Notes under the pieces: generated by a model
What the model was told of the DNA's origin: nothing
Database searches by the model: none
Seen by the model: only the letters and a program-made list of their open reading frames with translations
Shown: piece after piece, positions 34,801 to 45,560 of the stretch
Layout: each line of letters begins with the position of its first letter
Position numbering within the stretch: position 1 is the first letter of the stretch
Program-made: the position numbers and the translations under genes
DNA from: Rhodospirillales bacterium
Lineage (GTDB): Bacteria; Pseudomonadota; Alphaproteobacteria; Rhodospirillales; Magnetospirillaceae
Assembly: GCA_019455065.1 (NCBI GenBank)
Contig: JACFNC010000006.1
Span: forward strand, 124,001-188,000
Reading direction: 5' to 3'
DNA length: 64,000 nt

Positions 34801-37800
34801 CCGTCCGCCGCCAGGCTGAGCGTGCCGTGGCTGGGCCCGGACACCAGGACCGCCGAGAGATCGTCGCCGTCCGCGTCGCTGTCGTTGGCGAGCACGCCGG
34901 AGGCGGCGACGACGGAAAGGGTGCCGTCCTCGTTCATCGAATAGGAGTCGTCGGTCGCGACCGGCGCATGCGGAGCGCCGCCCACGCTCAAGGTGAAGTC
35001 GTCGTAGACGCTTTCGCTGCCGTCCGAGGCCGTGACTCGGACGCTCAGGCTGCCGATGTCGCCACTCGCCGGAGTGCCGGAGAAGGTGCGGCTGCCCGAA
35101 TCAAAGCTTAGCCACGCCGGCAGAGGATTGCCGTCGGCCAAGGTCGCGCCGAACGTCAGCGTGTCGCCGTCGACATCCGTGAACGTCCCGGCCGGGACCA
35201 AGAAGCTGAAGGCACTGTCCTCGGTCGCGGTCTGGTCCGAAATCGCCGAGGCCAGGACGGGAGCATCGTTCACCGCCGACACGTCGATGGTGACGATCAC
35301 GTCACCGCTGACCTGCCCACCGTCGTCGGCATGATAGGAGAAGCTGTCGGTGCCGTTGAAGTTCGCATCCGGCGTGTAGACGAAGCTGCCGTCCGCGGCG
35401 AGGTCGAGCGTGCCGTGGCTGGGCCCGGACACCAGGACCGCGGAAAGGTCGTCGGCGTCGGGATCGGTGTCGTTGGCGAGCACGCCGGAGGCGGCGACGA
35501 CGGTCAGCGCGCCATCCTCGTTCGTCTCATAGGTGTCGTCGGCGGCTGTGGGTGCATGGGCGATGTCGCCGACAGTCACGTTGAAGTCGGCGTAGGTGCT
35601 TGCAGTGCCGTCGGACGCGGTGACCCGGATGTTCAGGCTGCCGACGTCGGCGTTGGCCGGCGTGCCGGAGAGCGTACGCGTCGAATCGTCGAACGACAGC
35701 CACGCCGGCAGTGGGTTGCCGTCGGCCAGGGTGGCCGCATAGGTCAGCGCGTCGCCATCGGCGTCATAAAAGACGTTCGGCACGACGTAGCTGAACGCCG
35801 TGCCCTCGGTAGCCTCGACATCGCCGAGCACCCCGACGGTCTCGGGCGCGTCGTTCGCGTCCTTCACGGTGATCGTGAACTTCACGCCGGCCCTCTCGCC
35901 CGAGGGGTCCGTCGCCTTCACCTTGAGGCCGAGAGTGCCGACATCGTCGTCGGTCGGCGTGCCCGAGAACGTGCCGGTTTCGGAATCGAAGTTGAGCCAG
36001 TCGGGCAACGGATCGCCGTTGTGCATCGTCGCCGTCAAGGTGAGGTCGTCGCCATCCGGGTCGGTGAAAAGCCCGTCGGGCAACTGGTAGGTGAAGGCCA
36101 CGTCATCGGTGGCCACGGCGGCGGACAGGTGGATGATGACGTCGTCGAGGGCCCACTGGTCGGCATCGGCGCCGGAATGGTCCTCCTGACGCCAGCGGAA
36201 GATGGTGGAATCGGTTCGCGCCGCTTCCGGGATGTAATAGCCGAATTGGCCCCAGCCGTTGGCTTCGAACCCGAGTTCGGTGCGGATCGCGCCCCAGTCG
36301 AGCACGTCCGGACCCTCGACGGCGTGATCGGCAACCCTGTACAGCACGGAGTTGGTATCGACGGCCTGCCACAGCGGGCCGTCGTAGAAGTTCCCGACGC
36401 CGTCGAAATTGCCGAACACGTAGTCGATGAGCAGATTGCCGCCCGTGTAGGTGAACACGTCGTCGATGTCGATGGTCAGCTGCGTCCCCGCCAGATTGAC
36501 CGTGCCGTCGAACACGAGCGTTCGGTTCTCGCCGTGATTGGCGTCGAGGTCGCTGGCGTTCAGCAGATCGGAATCCGGACCCCAGGACGACATGTAGATT
36601 TGCAGGTCGTAGGCGTTGGTGTCCGAGGATTCCGCGAAGTGACGGATCTCGCGGACCACGCCCGCGTAGTCCTCGAGAGTCTCGGCCGCGATCCACAATT
36701 GGTAGCGCGTGGTGTCCGCATCCCCCCACGGCCAGTAGTTGTCATCATAAGCGTTGACGGCTTCATTGCTGTCGAAGGTTCCGCCCGAAGTGATCTCCTG
36801 GCCGTATCCGAAGCGGTCGATCTCCACCCAGGTCGATCCGCCGTCGGTCGAATACTGGAACACCACGTTCTCGCCCGGCCCGCTGGCTCCGAAATGCGCC
36901 AGATCAGAGCCGGTCGCGAGGCCGAGATGAAAAGAGACGATGCCGCCGTTCGAGACGTCGAGCGGTCCGGTGGTGACGTACCGTTCGCCCGCCTCGTCGA
37001 AATACAAGGCCTGTCCGTGCGGGAATTCGGCTGGAGCGAAGGTCCCGCCGCCCGACCAAGCCGACCACACCCCCGTATCCATCGGGGAAAAATGGTCCTC
37101 GAGCACGAACGATCCCGGAATCGACTCGGCCTCGGGCGGCAGATTGCTGTCGAAATAGCCGCCACTCAGGCTGACGGTCGCGACATCGCTCTGAAGACTG
37201 CCGTCGCTGACGTGGTAGGTGAAGCTGTCTGTGCCGGTATATCCCTGGATCGGCGTATAGGTGAAGCCGCCGTCGGCGTCGAGGCTGAGATGGCCGTGCG
37301 ACGGGCCCGACACCAGCACGGCCGAAAGGCTGTCGCCGTCGGCGTCGTCGTCATTCGCCAGCAGCCCCTCGGCCGCCGAGACGGTCAAGCTGTTCCCGTC
37401 GCCCAGGGAATAGGCATCGTCCGTGGCCACCGGCGCGTCGGCGACCGGCGTGACCTCGATGGACACGGTGGCGTCGTCACTCTCGACGATGCCATTGCTG
37501 GCGCGATAGGTGAAGCTGTCCGGCCCGTAGTAGTTCAGGTCGGGCGAGTAGGTGAAGTTGCCGTCGCCGTCGAAGCTGAGCGAACCGTGCGACGGACCGG
37601 ATACCAGCACCGCCGATAGGGTGTCGCCCTCGGCAGCGGTATCGTTCCCGAGCACGCCGCCGGACACCTCGCCGTCCTCGGCGACCGAATAGGAATCGTC
37701 CTCGGCCACCGGCGCGGGCGCCCGCGTCACCGTGATCGAGACGGACGCCGCCTCGCTCTCCGCGACCCCGTCGGACGCCTTGTAGGAAAAGGAGTCCTCT

Positions 37801-40076
37801 CCGAAGAAGCCCAAATCGGGGGTGTAGACGAAGCCGCCGTCGCCATCGAGGCTGAGCGAGCCGTGCGACGGGCCGGACACCAGCACCGCCGACAGCGGGT
37901 CGCCGTCGACATCGGCATCGTTCGACAGCACGCCGCCCGCGTCGACACTGAGGGGCACACCCTGTCGCGTGGAATAGGAGTCGTCGTCCGCCAGTGGGAC
38001 GTCCGGCATTGGCGTCACCGTGATCGACACGCTGGCGGTTTCGCTTTCGGTCTTGCCGTCGCTAACCACATAACTGAAGGAATCGCTGCCGAAGTAATTC
38101 AGCGTCGGCGTGTAGACGAAGCTGCCGTCCGAGTTGAAGCTGAGCGATCCGTGGGCGGGGCCGGAAACGAGGGATGCCGACAGCGGGTCGCCCTCGACGT
38201 CGGTATCGTTCGACAGCACGTCGCCGGAGAGGGCCTGATCCTCGGCCACGCTGAAGGAATCGTCGCCAACCATCGGCGCGTCGTTGACCGGGGTCACGGT
38301 GATCGACACGCTGGCGGCGCCCTGCAGCGTGCCGTCGTCGGCACTGTACGAGAAACTGTCCGCACCGAAGAAGTTGGGGTTGGGAGTGTAGGTGAAGCTG
38401 CCGTCGGCGTCGAAGCTGAGCGAGCCGTTCGAGGGGCCGGACGTCAAGACCGCCGTCAGCGGCATCCCCTCGGGATCGGAGTCGTTACCCAGCACGCTTC
38501 CCGACACCTCGCCGTCCTCGGCCACCGAGTAGTCGTCGTCTCCGGCTTGCGGCGCCTGGTTGGGAGGCGGCGCGGGAGGCGTGTTGGTCACCGGCGCGGT
38601 CGTCACCGTGCCGGCCGGCGGCGTCTGGCCGGTTTGCGATGCCGCGGCGGTGCCGCTGCCGGTGGCGGAGGTGCCTGTGGCGCTGGCGTTGTTTGACAGG
38701 CTGCTGTCCGGTGGAGGCGGTGGCAGCGTCACCACCTGCTCTTGCGTTTCGGGAATCTGGGCGGGGGGAGGTGGCGTCGGATCGGACGACGTGAACGAGG
38801 GTGCCGGACTATTCCCCGGATCCGAAGCCGCCGGCGAGGAATCGCTCTGTGACGAAAGGTCGGCTTGCGGCCCCGAATCCGTCGGGGCCTGATCGATGGC
38901 CGGTGCGGCGGCCGCGTCTTCCTGCTGGTCCCCCGGATCGGCGGCGTCCTCGCTCGTTGCGTCCTCGGCCGCGGCCTCATCCTCCGCGGCTTCTTCGGTG
39001 GCGGCTTCCTCGGCCGGCGCCTCCTCGGCCGCCCCCTCTTCCGCCGGTGCCGAGCCGCCGTCGCCGCCCTCCTCTTCGGTGGGCTGGGCCGGCGCCTCTT
39101 CGCCCTCGGCGCCGCCTTCCTCGCCCCGCGGGCCATCCTGTTCGTTGCGCTCCCCGCCCTCGGCGCCGCCCGGCTCGGGCCGGTGCGCCACGGCGTGGCC
39201 GTAGCGGGATTCGATCTGCGCCGGGGTCAGGGTGAAGGGTGGCGGAACGTCCTGGAAGGCGCTGGCCAACTGGACGGTTTGATTGGGCACGCTGAGCAAC
39301 TGCAAACCGGCCTGGTTGTACACCACGATCTGGCCGGCGCCGCCGTCGGCGTCGGAAAGCAGGGTGACATAGCTTCCCTCGCCCTCGGCCGCGGCAAAGC
39401 CGGCCACCGTGGTGCCGCGGATGCCGATGGTCATCACCGGGGTCTTGACCTTCATCGCGTCGGGGCCCGTCTTGGCCACCTTGCCGCTGACGAAGGAGAA
39501 GGCGCCCTGCACCACCGAGAAGGTGGACTGCCCCGTCTTGGCCCCCGGATCGAACACCATCTCGTCGAGGACCATGCGGCCCTTGGCGCCCAGCGAGAAC
39601 GAGGTGTCGTCGACGAACATGATGCCGATGCCGGCGCCGTCGCCGGTGATGATGACGTCACCCTGGTAGACGACGTCGCCCTTCGCCAACGCCACCTTGG
39701 TGCCGTCCGGCCGCTGCGCCACCACCTCGCCGCTCAACTTCTCGATCTTGCCGATGGGCGCCGCCCCGGCGACGGACCCGGCCTGCGCGTACTGCCCGGG
39801 CGCCTGCGGCCCGGCCAGGGCGCGCGCCACGTCGGCATTGATCACCGCGCCGCCGGCGGTCATCAAATCAGGCGGATTGTCGAGGGCGAAGTAGTCGGCG
39901 ATGACGACGCGGGCCCCGTCGGGCCCGACAAGCACCAGATCCGCACCCACCCGCTGGTAATCGGCCACGAGAAGGAGGATGCCGCCGGGTACGAGCAGCG
40001 CGGGCCCCTCGGCGGCGTGCAGGACAAGCGGAGCGCCAGCCTCCGGTGTTGTTGGGATTGTCGTGGTCACCGACAT
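31880..40076 (-). CDS. Giant FecR/cadherin-like/RTX adhesin, interrupted by a frameshift
   Basis: Predicted type I-secreted surface adhesin, about 2,730 aa if the frame is restored. From ATG 40076 (GGGGA site upstream; ATG 40115 is an alternative): a short N-terminal module; a FecR-like domain (about 105-260, IGKIEKLSGEV...VMTIGIRGTTVAGF); an acidic Ala/Glu/Pro linker (about 300-500); cadherin/VCBS-type repeats with SYSVAEDG...VLGNDSD and VLVSGPSHGSLS (about 505-975); a beta-sandwich insert (about 975-1320); Ig-like FSGTP repeats; two near-exact 196-aa repeats; a glycine-rich beta-helix region. Then four RTX nonapeptide-like turns (GGGGSDLLDGQGGADVLMG) and a C-terminal end. A nine-C tract at 32968-32976 shifts the frame, so the RTX and secretion signal are out of frame in this sequence. 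HlyD, ABC and TolC genes follow at 42.4-47 kb. Confidence 0.85.
32968..32976. repeat. Nine-base C homopolymer at the adhesin frameshift
   Basis: Read on the coding strand this is a run of nine G. Eight would join ETGAGGA to RTINAQLSNEG in one frame and restore the protein. It is either a slippage site for phase variation or a sequencing error. Confidence 0.85.
34144..35319 (-). repeat. Tandem 588-bp near-exact duplication in the adhesin
   Basis: Units 34144-34731 and 34732-35319 look identical apart from the last base or so, and encode two 196-aa Ig-like plus cadherin-like repeats (each with SAVNDAPVLASAISDQTATEDSAF-type start). A third, diverged partial unit follows at 35320. Such identity implies a recent duplication. 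Confidence 0.92.
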
Positions 40077-40191
40077 CTCGTTTTCCCCAGCGGACAGGAT
40101 TAACCGATTGTTCATTATGCACGAGAGTCGGCCGCACTACTACTTTTGATTAGTTAAGAAGCGAATCCTGCTCTAGATATTATCCCTCCGG

Positions 40192-42450
40192 ATGGGTTCT
40201 CAGGGCATGGGCGGGGACACCGAACCAAAAAGAATCTGGGGCAGAATCGCGCGCTGGCGCCCGCGTCTGGGCGCCGCCCGCCTCGTCGCCCTGACCGTGC
40301 TGCTGGTTCTGGCCGCGATTCAGGCGCAGAGCCCGGTCTTCATCGAGATCCTGAGGGCGCGCGCGTTCGATTTCTATCAGCGCCTGAAGCCGCGCGAGAA
40401 TCCGCCCGAACGTCCGGTCATGATCGTCGACATCGACGAGGCGAGCATTGCCCGCCTCGGCCAGTGGCCGTGGCCGCGCAACCTTATCGCCGGTCTGGTC
40501 GAAAAGATCGCCGAGGGCGGCGCCGCCGCGGTCGGCTTCGACGTCATGTTTCCCGAGGCGGATCGCACCTCCCCCGCCAAGCTTGCCGAGACCCTGCCCA
40601 ACCTCGACGGCGAAACCCGCGACCGGCTGCTGGCGCTTCCCGACAACGACCGGCGGCTGGCGGAAGCGCTGGCGGCGATCCCCACCATCCTCGGCCAATC
40701 CATGGGCACCGGCGCACGCCCGGCAACGGCGCGCGACGGCCCCGGCACCTCCTTCGCCGAACTGGGGGCCGACCCGCGCCCGTGGTTGGCGCGCTCGTCA
40801 TGGCTGCTACGGAACATCCCCGTTCTCGAACCGACGGCGGCGGGACGCGGCATCTTCAACGTCGAGCCGGAATACGACGGCATCGTGCGGCGGGTGCCCG
40901 CGGTCATCGCCGTCGACGGCGTGCTGCACCCCAGTCTGAGCCTGGAGATGCTGCGCGTCGCCACCGGCAACAGCACCATCGGCATCCGCACCGTGCCCGG
41001 GCAGGGCGTCGAGGAGGTGATCATCCGCCCGGCGCGCATCCGCACCGATGCGGGCGCCCGCCTCTGGATCTACGCCGCGCCGCACGACCCCGCACGCTAC
41101 GTGCCGGCCGCCGCCGTGCTCGCCGGCGATGTCGAGCCCGGACAACTGGCCGGCAAGCTGGTCCTGATCGGCACCTCGGCCGCCGGGCTGCTCGACATCC
41201 GCTCCACCGCGGTGGAGCGCCTTATCCCCGGCGTCGAGCTTCACGCTCAGATAATCGAGACGATCCTGACCGACACCCAGCTTACCAGGCCGTCCGACGC
41301 GCTGGGCGTCGAACTCGTCGCCAGTCTGGTGGCGGGGTTGGCCATGATCGTCCTGGTGCCGCTGGTCGGCGCCCGCTGGACGTTGGGGGTGCTGATCGCC
41401 ACCATCGCGACGCTGGTGGGCGGCGCGTGGTACTTCTTCGACCTCGCGCGCACGCTCTACGACCCGGTGACCCCCGCCCTGGTCGCCTTTCTCATCTACG
41501 TCATGGTGTCCTACGCCACGCACGCCCGCGAGGAGGCCCAGCGCCGCATGATCCGCGGCGCCTTTACCCGCTACATGTCGCCCTCGCTGGTCGAGCAGCT
41601 GGCCGAGGACCCCTCGCGGCTGCGCCTTGGCGGCGAGATGCGCCAGATGACCATCCTGTTCTGCGACGTGCGCGGGTTCACCACCATTTCGGAGCTGTAC
41701 GACGCCGAGGGGCTGACGCGGCTGATCAACCGCTTCCTTACCCCCATGACCGATGTCATCCTCGAGCGCCGCGGCACCATCGACAAGTATATGGGCGACT
41801 GCATCATGGCGTTCTGGAACGCGCCGCTCGACGACCCGCGGCACGCCACCAACGCCTGTGCCGCCGCCTTGGCCATGCGCGCACGGCTCGGCCTTCTCAA
41901 CGAGGAACTGCGTCTGGAGGCCGAACGCGAGCAGCGGCCCTTCCGTCCGCTGGCCATCGGCATCGGCCTGAACACCGGCCCGGCCTGCGTCGGCAACATG
42001 GGATCGGATCAGCGGTTCGACTATTCGGTGCTCGGCGACACCGTCAACCTGGCGAGCCGGCTCGAGGGCCAGTCGAAGACGTACGGGGTGACGACCGTGA
42101 TCGGCGAGCCGACCCTGGCCGAGGCGCCGGAATTCGCCGCTCTCGAGCTCGATCTCATCAAGGTCAAGGGCAAGACCGAGGCCGTCCGTATCCACGCCCT
42201 GCTCGGCGAGCCCGAAATGACCGCCTCGCCCGGGTTCCGGTCCCTCGCCGAGGTGCATGAGGACATGCTTGCCGCCTACCGGGCGCAGGACTGGGAGACT
42301 GCCCAAGCCCTCGTCGCCCGCTGCCGAACCATCGACCCGGGACTCGGCCTCGCCACCCTGTACGATCTTTACGACCGACGCATCGCCCAGTACGCCTCGA
42401 TGCCGCCCGGCCCCGCCTGGGACGGCGTCTTCGAGGCGACGTCGAAATAG
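40192..42450 (+). CDS. CHASE2-domain adenylate/guanylate cyclase
   Basis: A 752-aa membrane class III cyclase. TM1 (about 28-46) is followed by a periplasmic CHASE2 sensor (about 50-370, with VMIVDIDEASIARLGQWPWPR near the start), three TM helices (about 380-440) and a cytoplasmic cyclase domain (about 480-665). Metal-binding aspartates are visible in MTILFCDVRGFTT (about 486-498) and IDKYMGDCIMAFWNAP (about 529-545). The nucleotide end has DYSVLGDTVNLASRLEG. It lies between the adhesin and its exporter genes on the opposite strand, so its cNMP may relate to surface attachment. ATG 40207 is a possible later start. Confidence 0.9.
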   Translation: MGSQGMGGDTEPKRIWGRIARWRPRLGAARLVALTVLLVLAAIQAQSPVFIEILRARAFDFYQRLKPRENPPERPVMIVDIDEASIARLGQWPWPRNLIAGLVEKIAEGGAAAVGFDVMFPEADRTSPAKLAETLPNLDGETRDRLLALPDNDRRLAEALAAIPTILGQSMGTGARPATARDGPGTSFAELGADPRPWLARSSWLLRNIPVLEPTAAGRGIFNVEPEYDGIVRRVPAVIAVDGVLHPSLSLEMLRVATGNSTIGIRTVPGQGVEEVIIRPARIRTDAGARLWIYAAPHDPARYVPAAAVLAGDVEPGQLAGKLVLIGTSAAGLLDIRSTAVERLIPGVELHAQIIETILTDTQLTRPSDALGVELVASLVAGLAMIVLVPLVGARWTLGVLIATIATLVGGAWYFFDLARTLYDPVTPALVAFLIYVMVSYATHAREEAQRRMIRGAFTRYMSPSLVEQLAEDPSRLRLGGEMRQMTILFCDVRGFTTISELYDAEGLTRLINRFLTPMTDVILERRGTIDKYMGDCIMAFWNAPLDDPRHATNACAAALAMRARLGLLNEELRLEAEREQRPFRPLAIGIGLNTGPACVGNMGSDQRFDYSVLGDTVNLASRLEGQSKTYGVTTVIGEPTLAEAPEFAALELDLIKVKGKTEAVRIHALLGEPEMTASPGFRSLAEVHEDMLAAYRAQDWETAQALVARCRTIDPGLGLATLYDLYDRRIAQYASMPPGPAWDGVFEATSK

Positions 42451-42452
42451 GC

Positions 42453-43742
42453 TCAGCGTTCGCGGAAGGCCTCGTAGCGCAGTTTCAGCACCGGGCGCAT
42501 CAGATATTCCAGCACGGTGCGGGTTCCCGTATGGACCTCGACGAACACCTGCATGCCAGGGGTGATGGCCAACTTGGCGTCCGGTGAACCCAGCCAGGCC
42601 TTGTCGGTCTTGACGAGCAGCCGGAAGAACGGTGGCTGGCCGTCCAGCGTCGTGGCGTCGGCCGCCACCACGGACACCCTGCCCTCGAGCCCACCGTAGC
42701 GCGTGTAGTCGTAAGCCGTCAGCTTCACCACCGCGCGCTGCCCGACCTCGACGTAGCCGCGGTCGGCCGGATTCAGCCGGGCGTCCACGATGAGCCGGTC
42801 GTCGATCGGCACGACCTCCATGATCGGATCACCCGGCCGGACAACCCCGCCCACCGTGTGGTGCCGCAGGTTCTTGACGATGCCGTCGATGGGGCTCTGG
42901 ATCTGCGTGCGCACCTGCTGGTCGGTGACGCGCGTCAACAATTCCTTGGTCCGCGCGATATTGACCTCGAGTTCGGGCAAGGCTTCCTGGGCCAGACGGG
43001 CGAACCGCATCTCCTCCTCGCGCATGCGTTCGCGCACCTCGGCGATCGCGGATTCGATGCGGGGAATGGAGGAACGGAGAATCGCCATCTCGCCCTCCAG
43101 CGCCTCGACGTCGGAGAGCATCTGCACGTGCTCCATGCGCGCCGTCAGCCCGGCGGCGAGCAGATCGCCCGACATCGCCAGCTTCTGCCGGGCGAGATCG
43201 AGACCAGCGGCGACCGATTTCTGCTTGGCCTTCAATTCGTCGACCTCGAGCTTCCGCTGGCGCTCCTGCTCGCGCAGGACCGACACCGTCGCCGCCCGCT
43301 CCTTGCGGCGCGCCTCGTAGGCCTCGCGCTCGGCCTGCACCACGGCCGGCTGGCGCGCCGCCTCGGCCGTCGGAAAATCCAGGGGCTGTCCCGTCGCCTC
43401 GGCGAGCAGGCGCGCCCTGGTGAGCAGCAGGCCGTCGAGGCGGACCAGCATCTCTTCCCGGCTCACCCCGCCCAGGGCAAGGTCGAGTTGAACCAAGGGG
43501 TCGCCGACTTTGACCCGCTCGCCTTCCTGGACGTGAATCTGGCGAATGATCCCGCCCTCGAGATGCTGGATGACCTTGACCTGGCCCTCGGGAACGACCT
43601 CGCCCTCGGCGACCGCCACCTCGTCGAGCTCGGCGAACGCCGACCACACCACAAACGCGGCCAGGAACGCCATCACCAGCCATGCGGCGGCGCCGCCCCC
43701 GGCCAGGGGATAGCGGTCGAGAAGAGCGCGCAGCGGGCTCAT
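42453..43742 (-). CDS. HlyD-family type I secretion adaptor
   Basis: A 429-aa periplasmic adaptor with one N-terminal TM helix (about 17-38), a biotinyl/lipoyl half (VIQHLEGGIIRQIHVQEGERVKVGDPLVQLD), a long coiled-coil region (about 125-270) and the second lipoyl half with beta-barrel (SPIDGIVKNLRHHTVGGVVRPGDPIMEVVP). It bridges the ABC exporter and TolC. The start overlaps the ABC stop (ATGA), so the two genes form a translational unit. Together they are the likely exporter of the giant adhesin and perhaps the M10 protease. Confidence 0.92.
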   Translation of the reverse strand: MSPLRALLDRYPLAGGGAAAWLVMAFLAAFVVWSAFAELDEVAVAEGEVVPEGQVKVIQHLEGGIIRQIHVQEGERVKVGDPLVQLDLALGGVSREEMLVRLDGLLLTRARLLAEATGQPLDFPTAEAARQPAVVQAEREAYEARRKERAATVSVLREQERQRKLEVDELKAKQKSVAAGLDLARQKLAMSGDLLAAGLTARMEHVQMLSDVEALEGEMAILRSSIPRIESAIAEVRERMREEEMRFARLAQEALPELEVNIARTKELLTRVTDQQVRTQIQSPIDGIVKNLRHHTVGGVVRPGDPIMEVVPIDDRLIVDARLNPADRGYVEVGQRAVVKLTAYDYTRYGGLEGRVSVVAADATTLDGQPPFFRLLVKTDKAWLGSPDAKLAITPGMQVFVEVHTGTRTVLEYLMRPVLKLRYEAFRER

Positions 43743-45457
43743 GCCACCACCTCGCGCTGGGGTGCCGGCGTCCCGGCGAACAGGTTGGGAAGCACGGTCG
43801 GCGCCGGGCCGGCGGCCGCGATGCGCCCCTTGTCGATGACAACAACGTCGCGACAGGCCGCGAGCAGCAGCGGGCTGTGCGTCACCACCACCACCGTGCG
43901 TCCTTCCTTGGCATAGCTGACCAGGGCCGCCCGCAGGGCCTCCTCGGCCTGGCGATCAAGCCAGCTCGACGGCTCGTCGAGCACCACCACCGGCGGCGCT
44001 CCGGCCAGGGCACGGGCGAGCGCGATCCGCTGGCGCATTCCCGGCGAAAGATTGGTACCGCCTTCCCCGATCACCGTGCCGTACCCGGCGGGCAAGTCGA
44101 GGATGAAGCCGTGGGCGCCGGCACGCTCGGCCGCCTCGATCACCTTGTCGTCGGTGCAGCCCGGGTTGCCCCAAGCGATGTTGTCGCGCAGGGTGCCGGA
44201 GAACAGAACCGTCTCCTGCGGCAGGTACCCGATCCACGCGGCAAGCTGGCCGCGGGTGAACTGGCCGACGTCGGCGCCGTCGAGGAGGACGCGGCCGCTC
44301 TCCGGCCGATAGAGGCCGAGCAGCAGCTTGACCAGCGTCGTCTTGCCGCCGCCGTTGCGCCCCAGGATGCCGGTGACGCCTCCGGGCGAGATGGTCAGCG
44401 ACACGCCCTCGATCGCCGGCGCGTCGTTGGGCGCGAACCGGAAGGCGACCCGCTCGGCTTCCAGCCGACCGGCCGGCGGGGCCAGCTCCACGGCCTGCTC
44501 GCTGATGTCCTCGGGCTCGGCCATGAGATCGTTCAGCCGGCTCGTGGCCTGCCGGAAGGCGGTGATCTGGCGCCATGCGCCGAGCAGCTGGTTCAGCGGT
44601 GCGAAGAGGCGCGACGCCAGGATGTTGGCCGCCACCAGGGCGCCGACCGACAACTGCTGGCCCACGATTTCGACGGCGCCCACGGTGGTCAGCACCACGC
44701 TGCTCGCCATTCCGAGAACGAGACCGAGATTGACGAACCGGTCGTTGCGCCGGCCGCGCAGAAGCGCCGCCTCGACCGCGCCCGCGTGACGGTCTTCCCA
44801 CAGCGGCGCCAGCGCGGCGGACAGGTCGAGGGCCTTGACCGAGCCGCGCGCGGCCAGCATTTCGCCCAGCAGCACGTCACGGCGCGCCGCTTGGATGCGC
44901 TCCTCGGCGCCCGCCTTCTCGAGCGCCCGCCCGGCATACCAGGACAGGCAGACCATGACCCCGGCGATACCCGTGAACACCCATCCCAGCGGCGGCGCGA
45001 CGACGAAGATCGCGACCACGAACACGGCGACGAAGGGGAGGTCGGCGACCAGCAAAGCCGTCGGCCCGGCGACGGTGTTGCGAATCGTCTCGACATCCCG
45101 GAACACCGCTTGCCAGAAGACGGTCGGCCGCGCCTCGAGGGCACGCAGGGGCAAGGTCGCGATCTTGCGTACCAGCGCGCCCGCGGCGTCGACGTCGATC
45201 TTCAGCGCCAAAGACTGGGTGAGCCGGGTGCGGAACTGGCGTAGCAGGTAGTCGAACGCCAGTACCGCGACCATGCCCAAAGCCAGCCCCTGCAGGGTGG
45301 TCATGCCGGCGTGGTAAATCACCCGGTCGTAAACCTGGAGAACGAATACTGGTACGGCAAGCCCGAGGCAGTTGACGAAGAATGAGACGGCGAGGACGCG
45401 GCGGAATGCCGGCGCCAGCGGCCGCAGCACTGTCACCAACCACTTTCCTTCCGTCAT
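43739..45457 (-). CDS. Type I secretion permease/ATPase (ABC exporter)
   Basis: A 572-aa inner-membrane half-exporter. About six TM helices (20-300) precede the nucleotide-binding domain. Visible motifs are Walker A GRNGGGKTT, signature LSPGMRQR (a variant of LSPGQQQR seen in PrtD-type exporters, with Met at the Gln), Walker B VVVLDEPSS, and the H-loop VVVTHSP. There is no C39 peptidase or degraded N-terminal domain. It precedes the HlyD gene with a 4-bp overlap. Confidence 0.92.
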   Translation of the reverse strand: MTEGKWLVTVLRPLAPAFRRVLAVSFFVNCLGLAVPVFVLQVYDRVIYHAGMTTLQGLALGMVAVLAFDYLLRQFRTRLTQSLALKIDVDAAGALVRKIATLPLRALEARPTVFWQAVFRDVETIRNTVAGPTALLVADLPFVAVFVVAIFVVAPPLGWVFTGIAGVMVCLSWYAGRALEKAGAEERIQAARRDVLLGEMLAARGSVKALDLSAALAPLWEDRHAGAVEAALLRGRRNDRFVNLGLVLGMASSVVLTTVGAVEIVGQQLSVGALVAANILASRLFAPLNQLLGAWRQITAFRQATSRLNDLMAEPEDISEQAVELAPPAGRLEAERVAFRFAPNDAPAIEGVSLTISPGGVTGILGRNGGGKTTLVKLLLGLYRPESGRVLLDGADVGQFTRGQLAAWIGYLPQETVLFSGTLRDNIAWGNPGCTDDKVIEAAERAGAHGFILDLPAGYGTVIGEGGTNLSPGMRQRIALARALAGAPPVVVLDEPSSWLDRQAEEALRAALVSYAKEGRTVVVVTHSPLLLAACRDVVVIDKGRIAAAGPAPTVLPNLFAGTPAPQREVVA

Positions 45458-45560
45458 ACCTCGAACCTCTGGCGGGCCATTCCCGAACGATTATCCGTAT
45501 TGGGAAAATTGTCATTAATGGATTATTGTTTGCCAAAACCTGTATAACACCGCCACGACG

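Noticed and set aside
34144-35319. CRISPR-like or tandem DNA array
   Set aside because: Units are 588 bp, in frame and protein-coding, with no spacers.
32907-37619. Several long plus-strand frames opposite the adhesin, repeated at 34-35 kb
   Set aside because: They mirror the repeated adhesin sequence, lack ribosome sites and have no recognisable domain.
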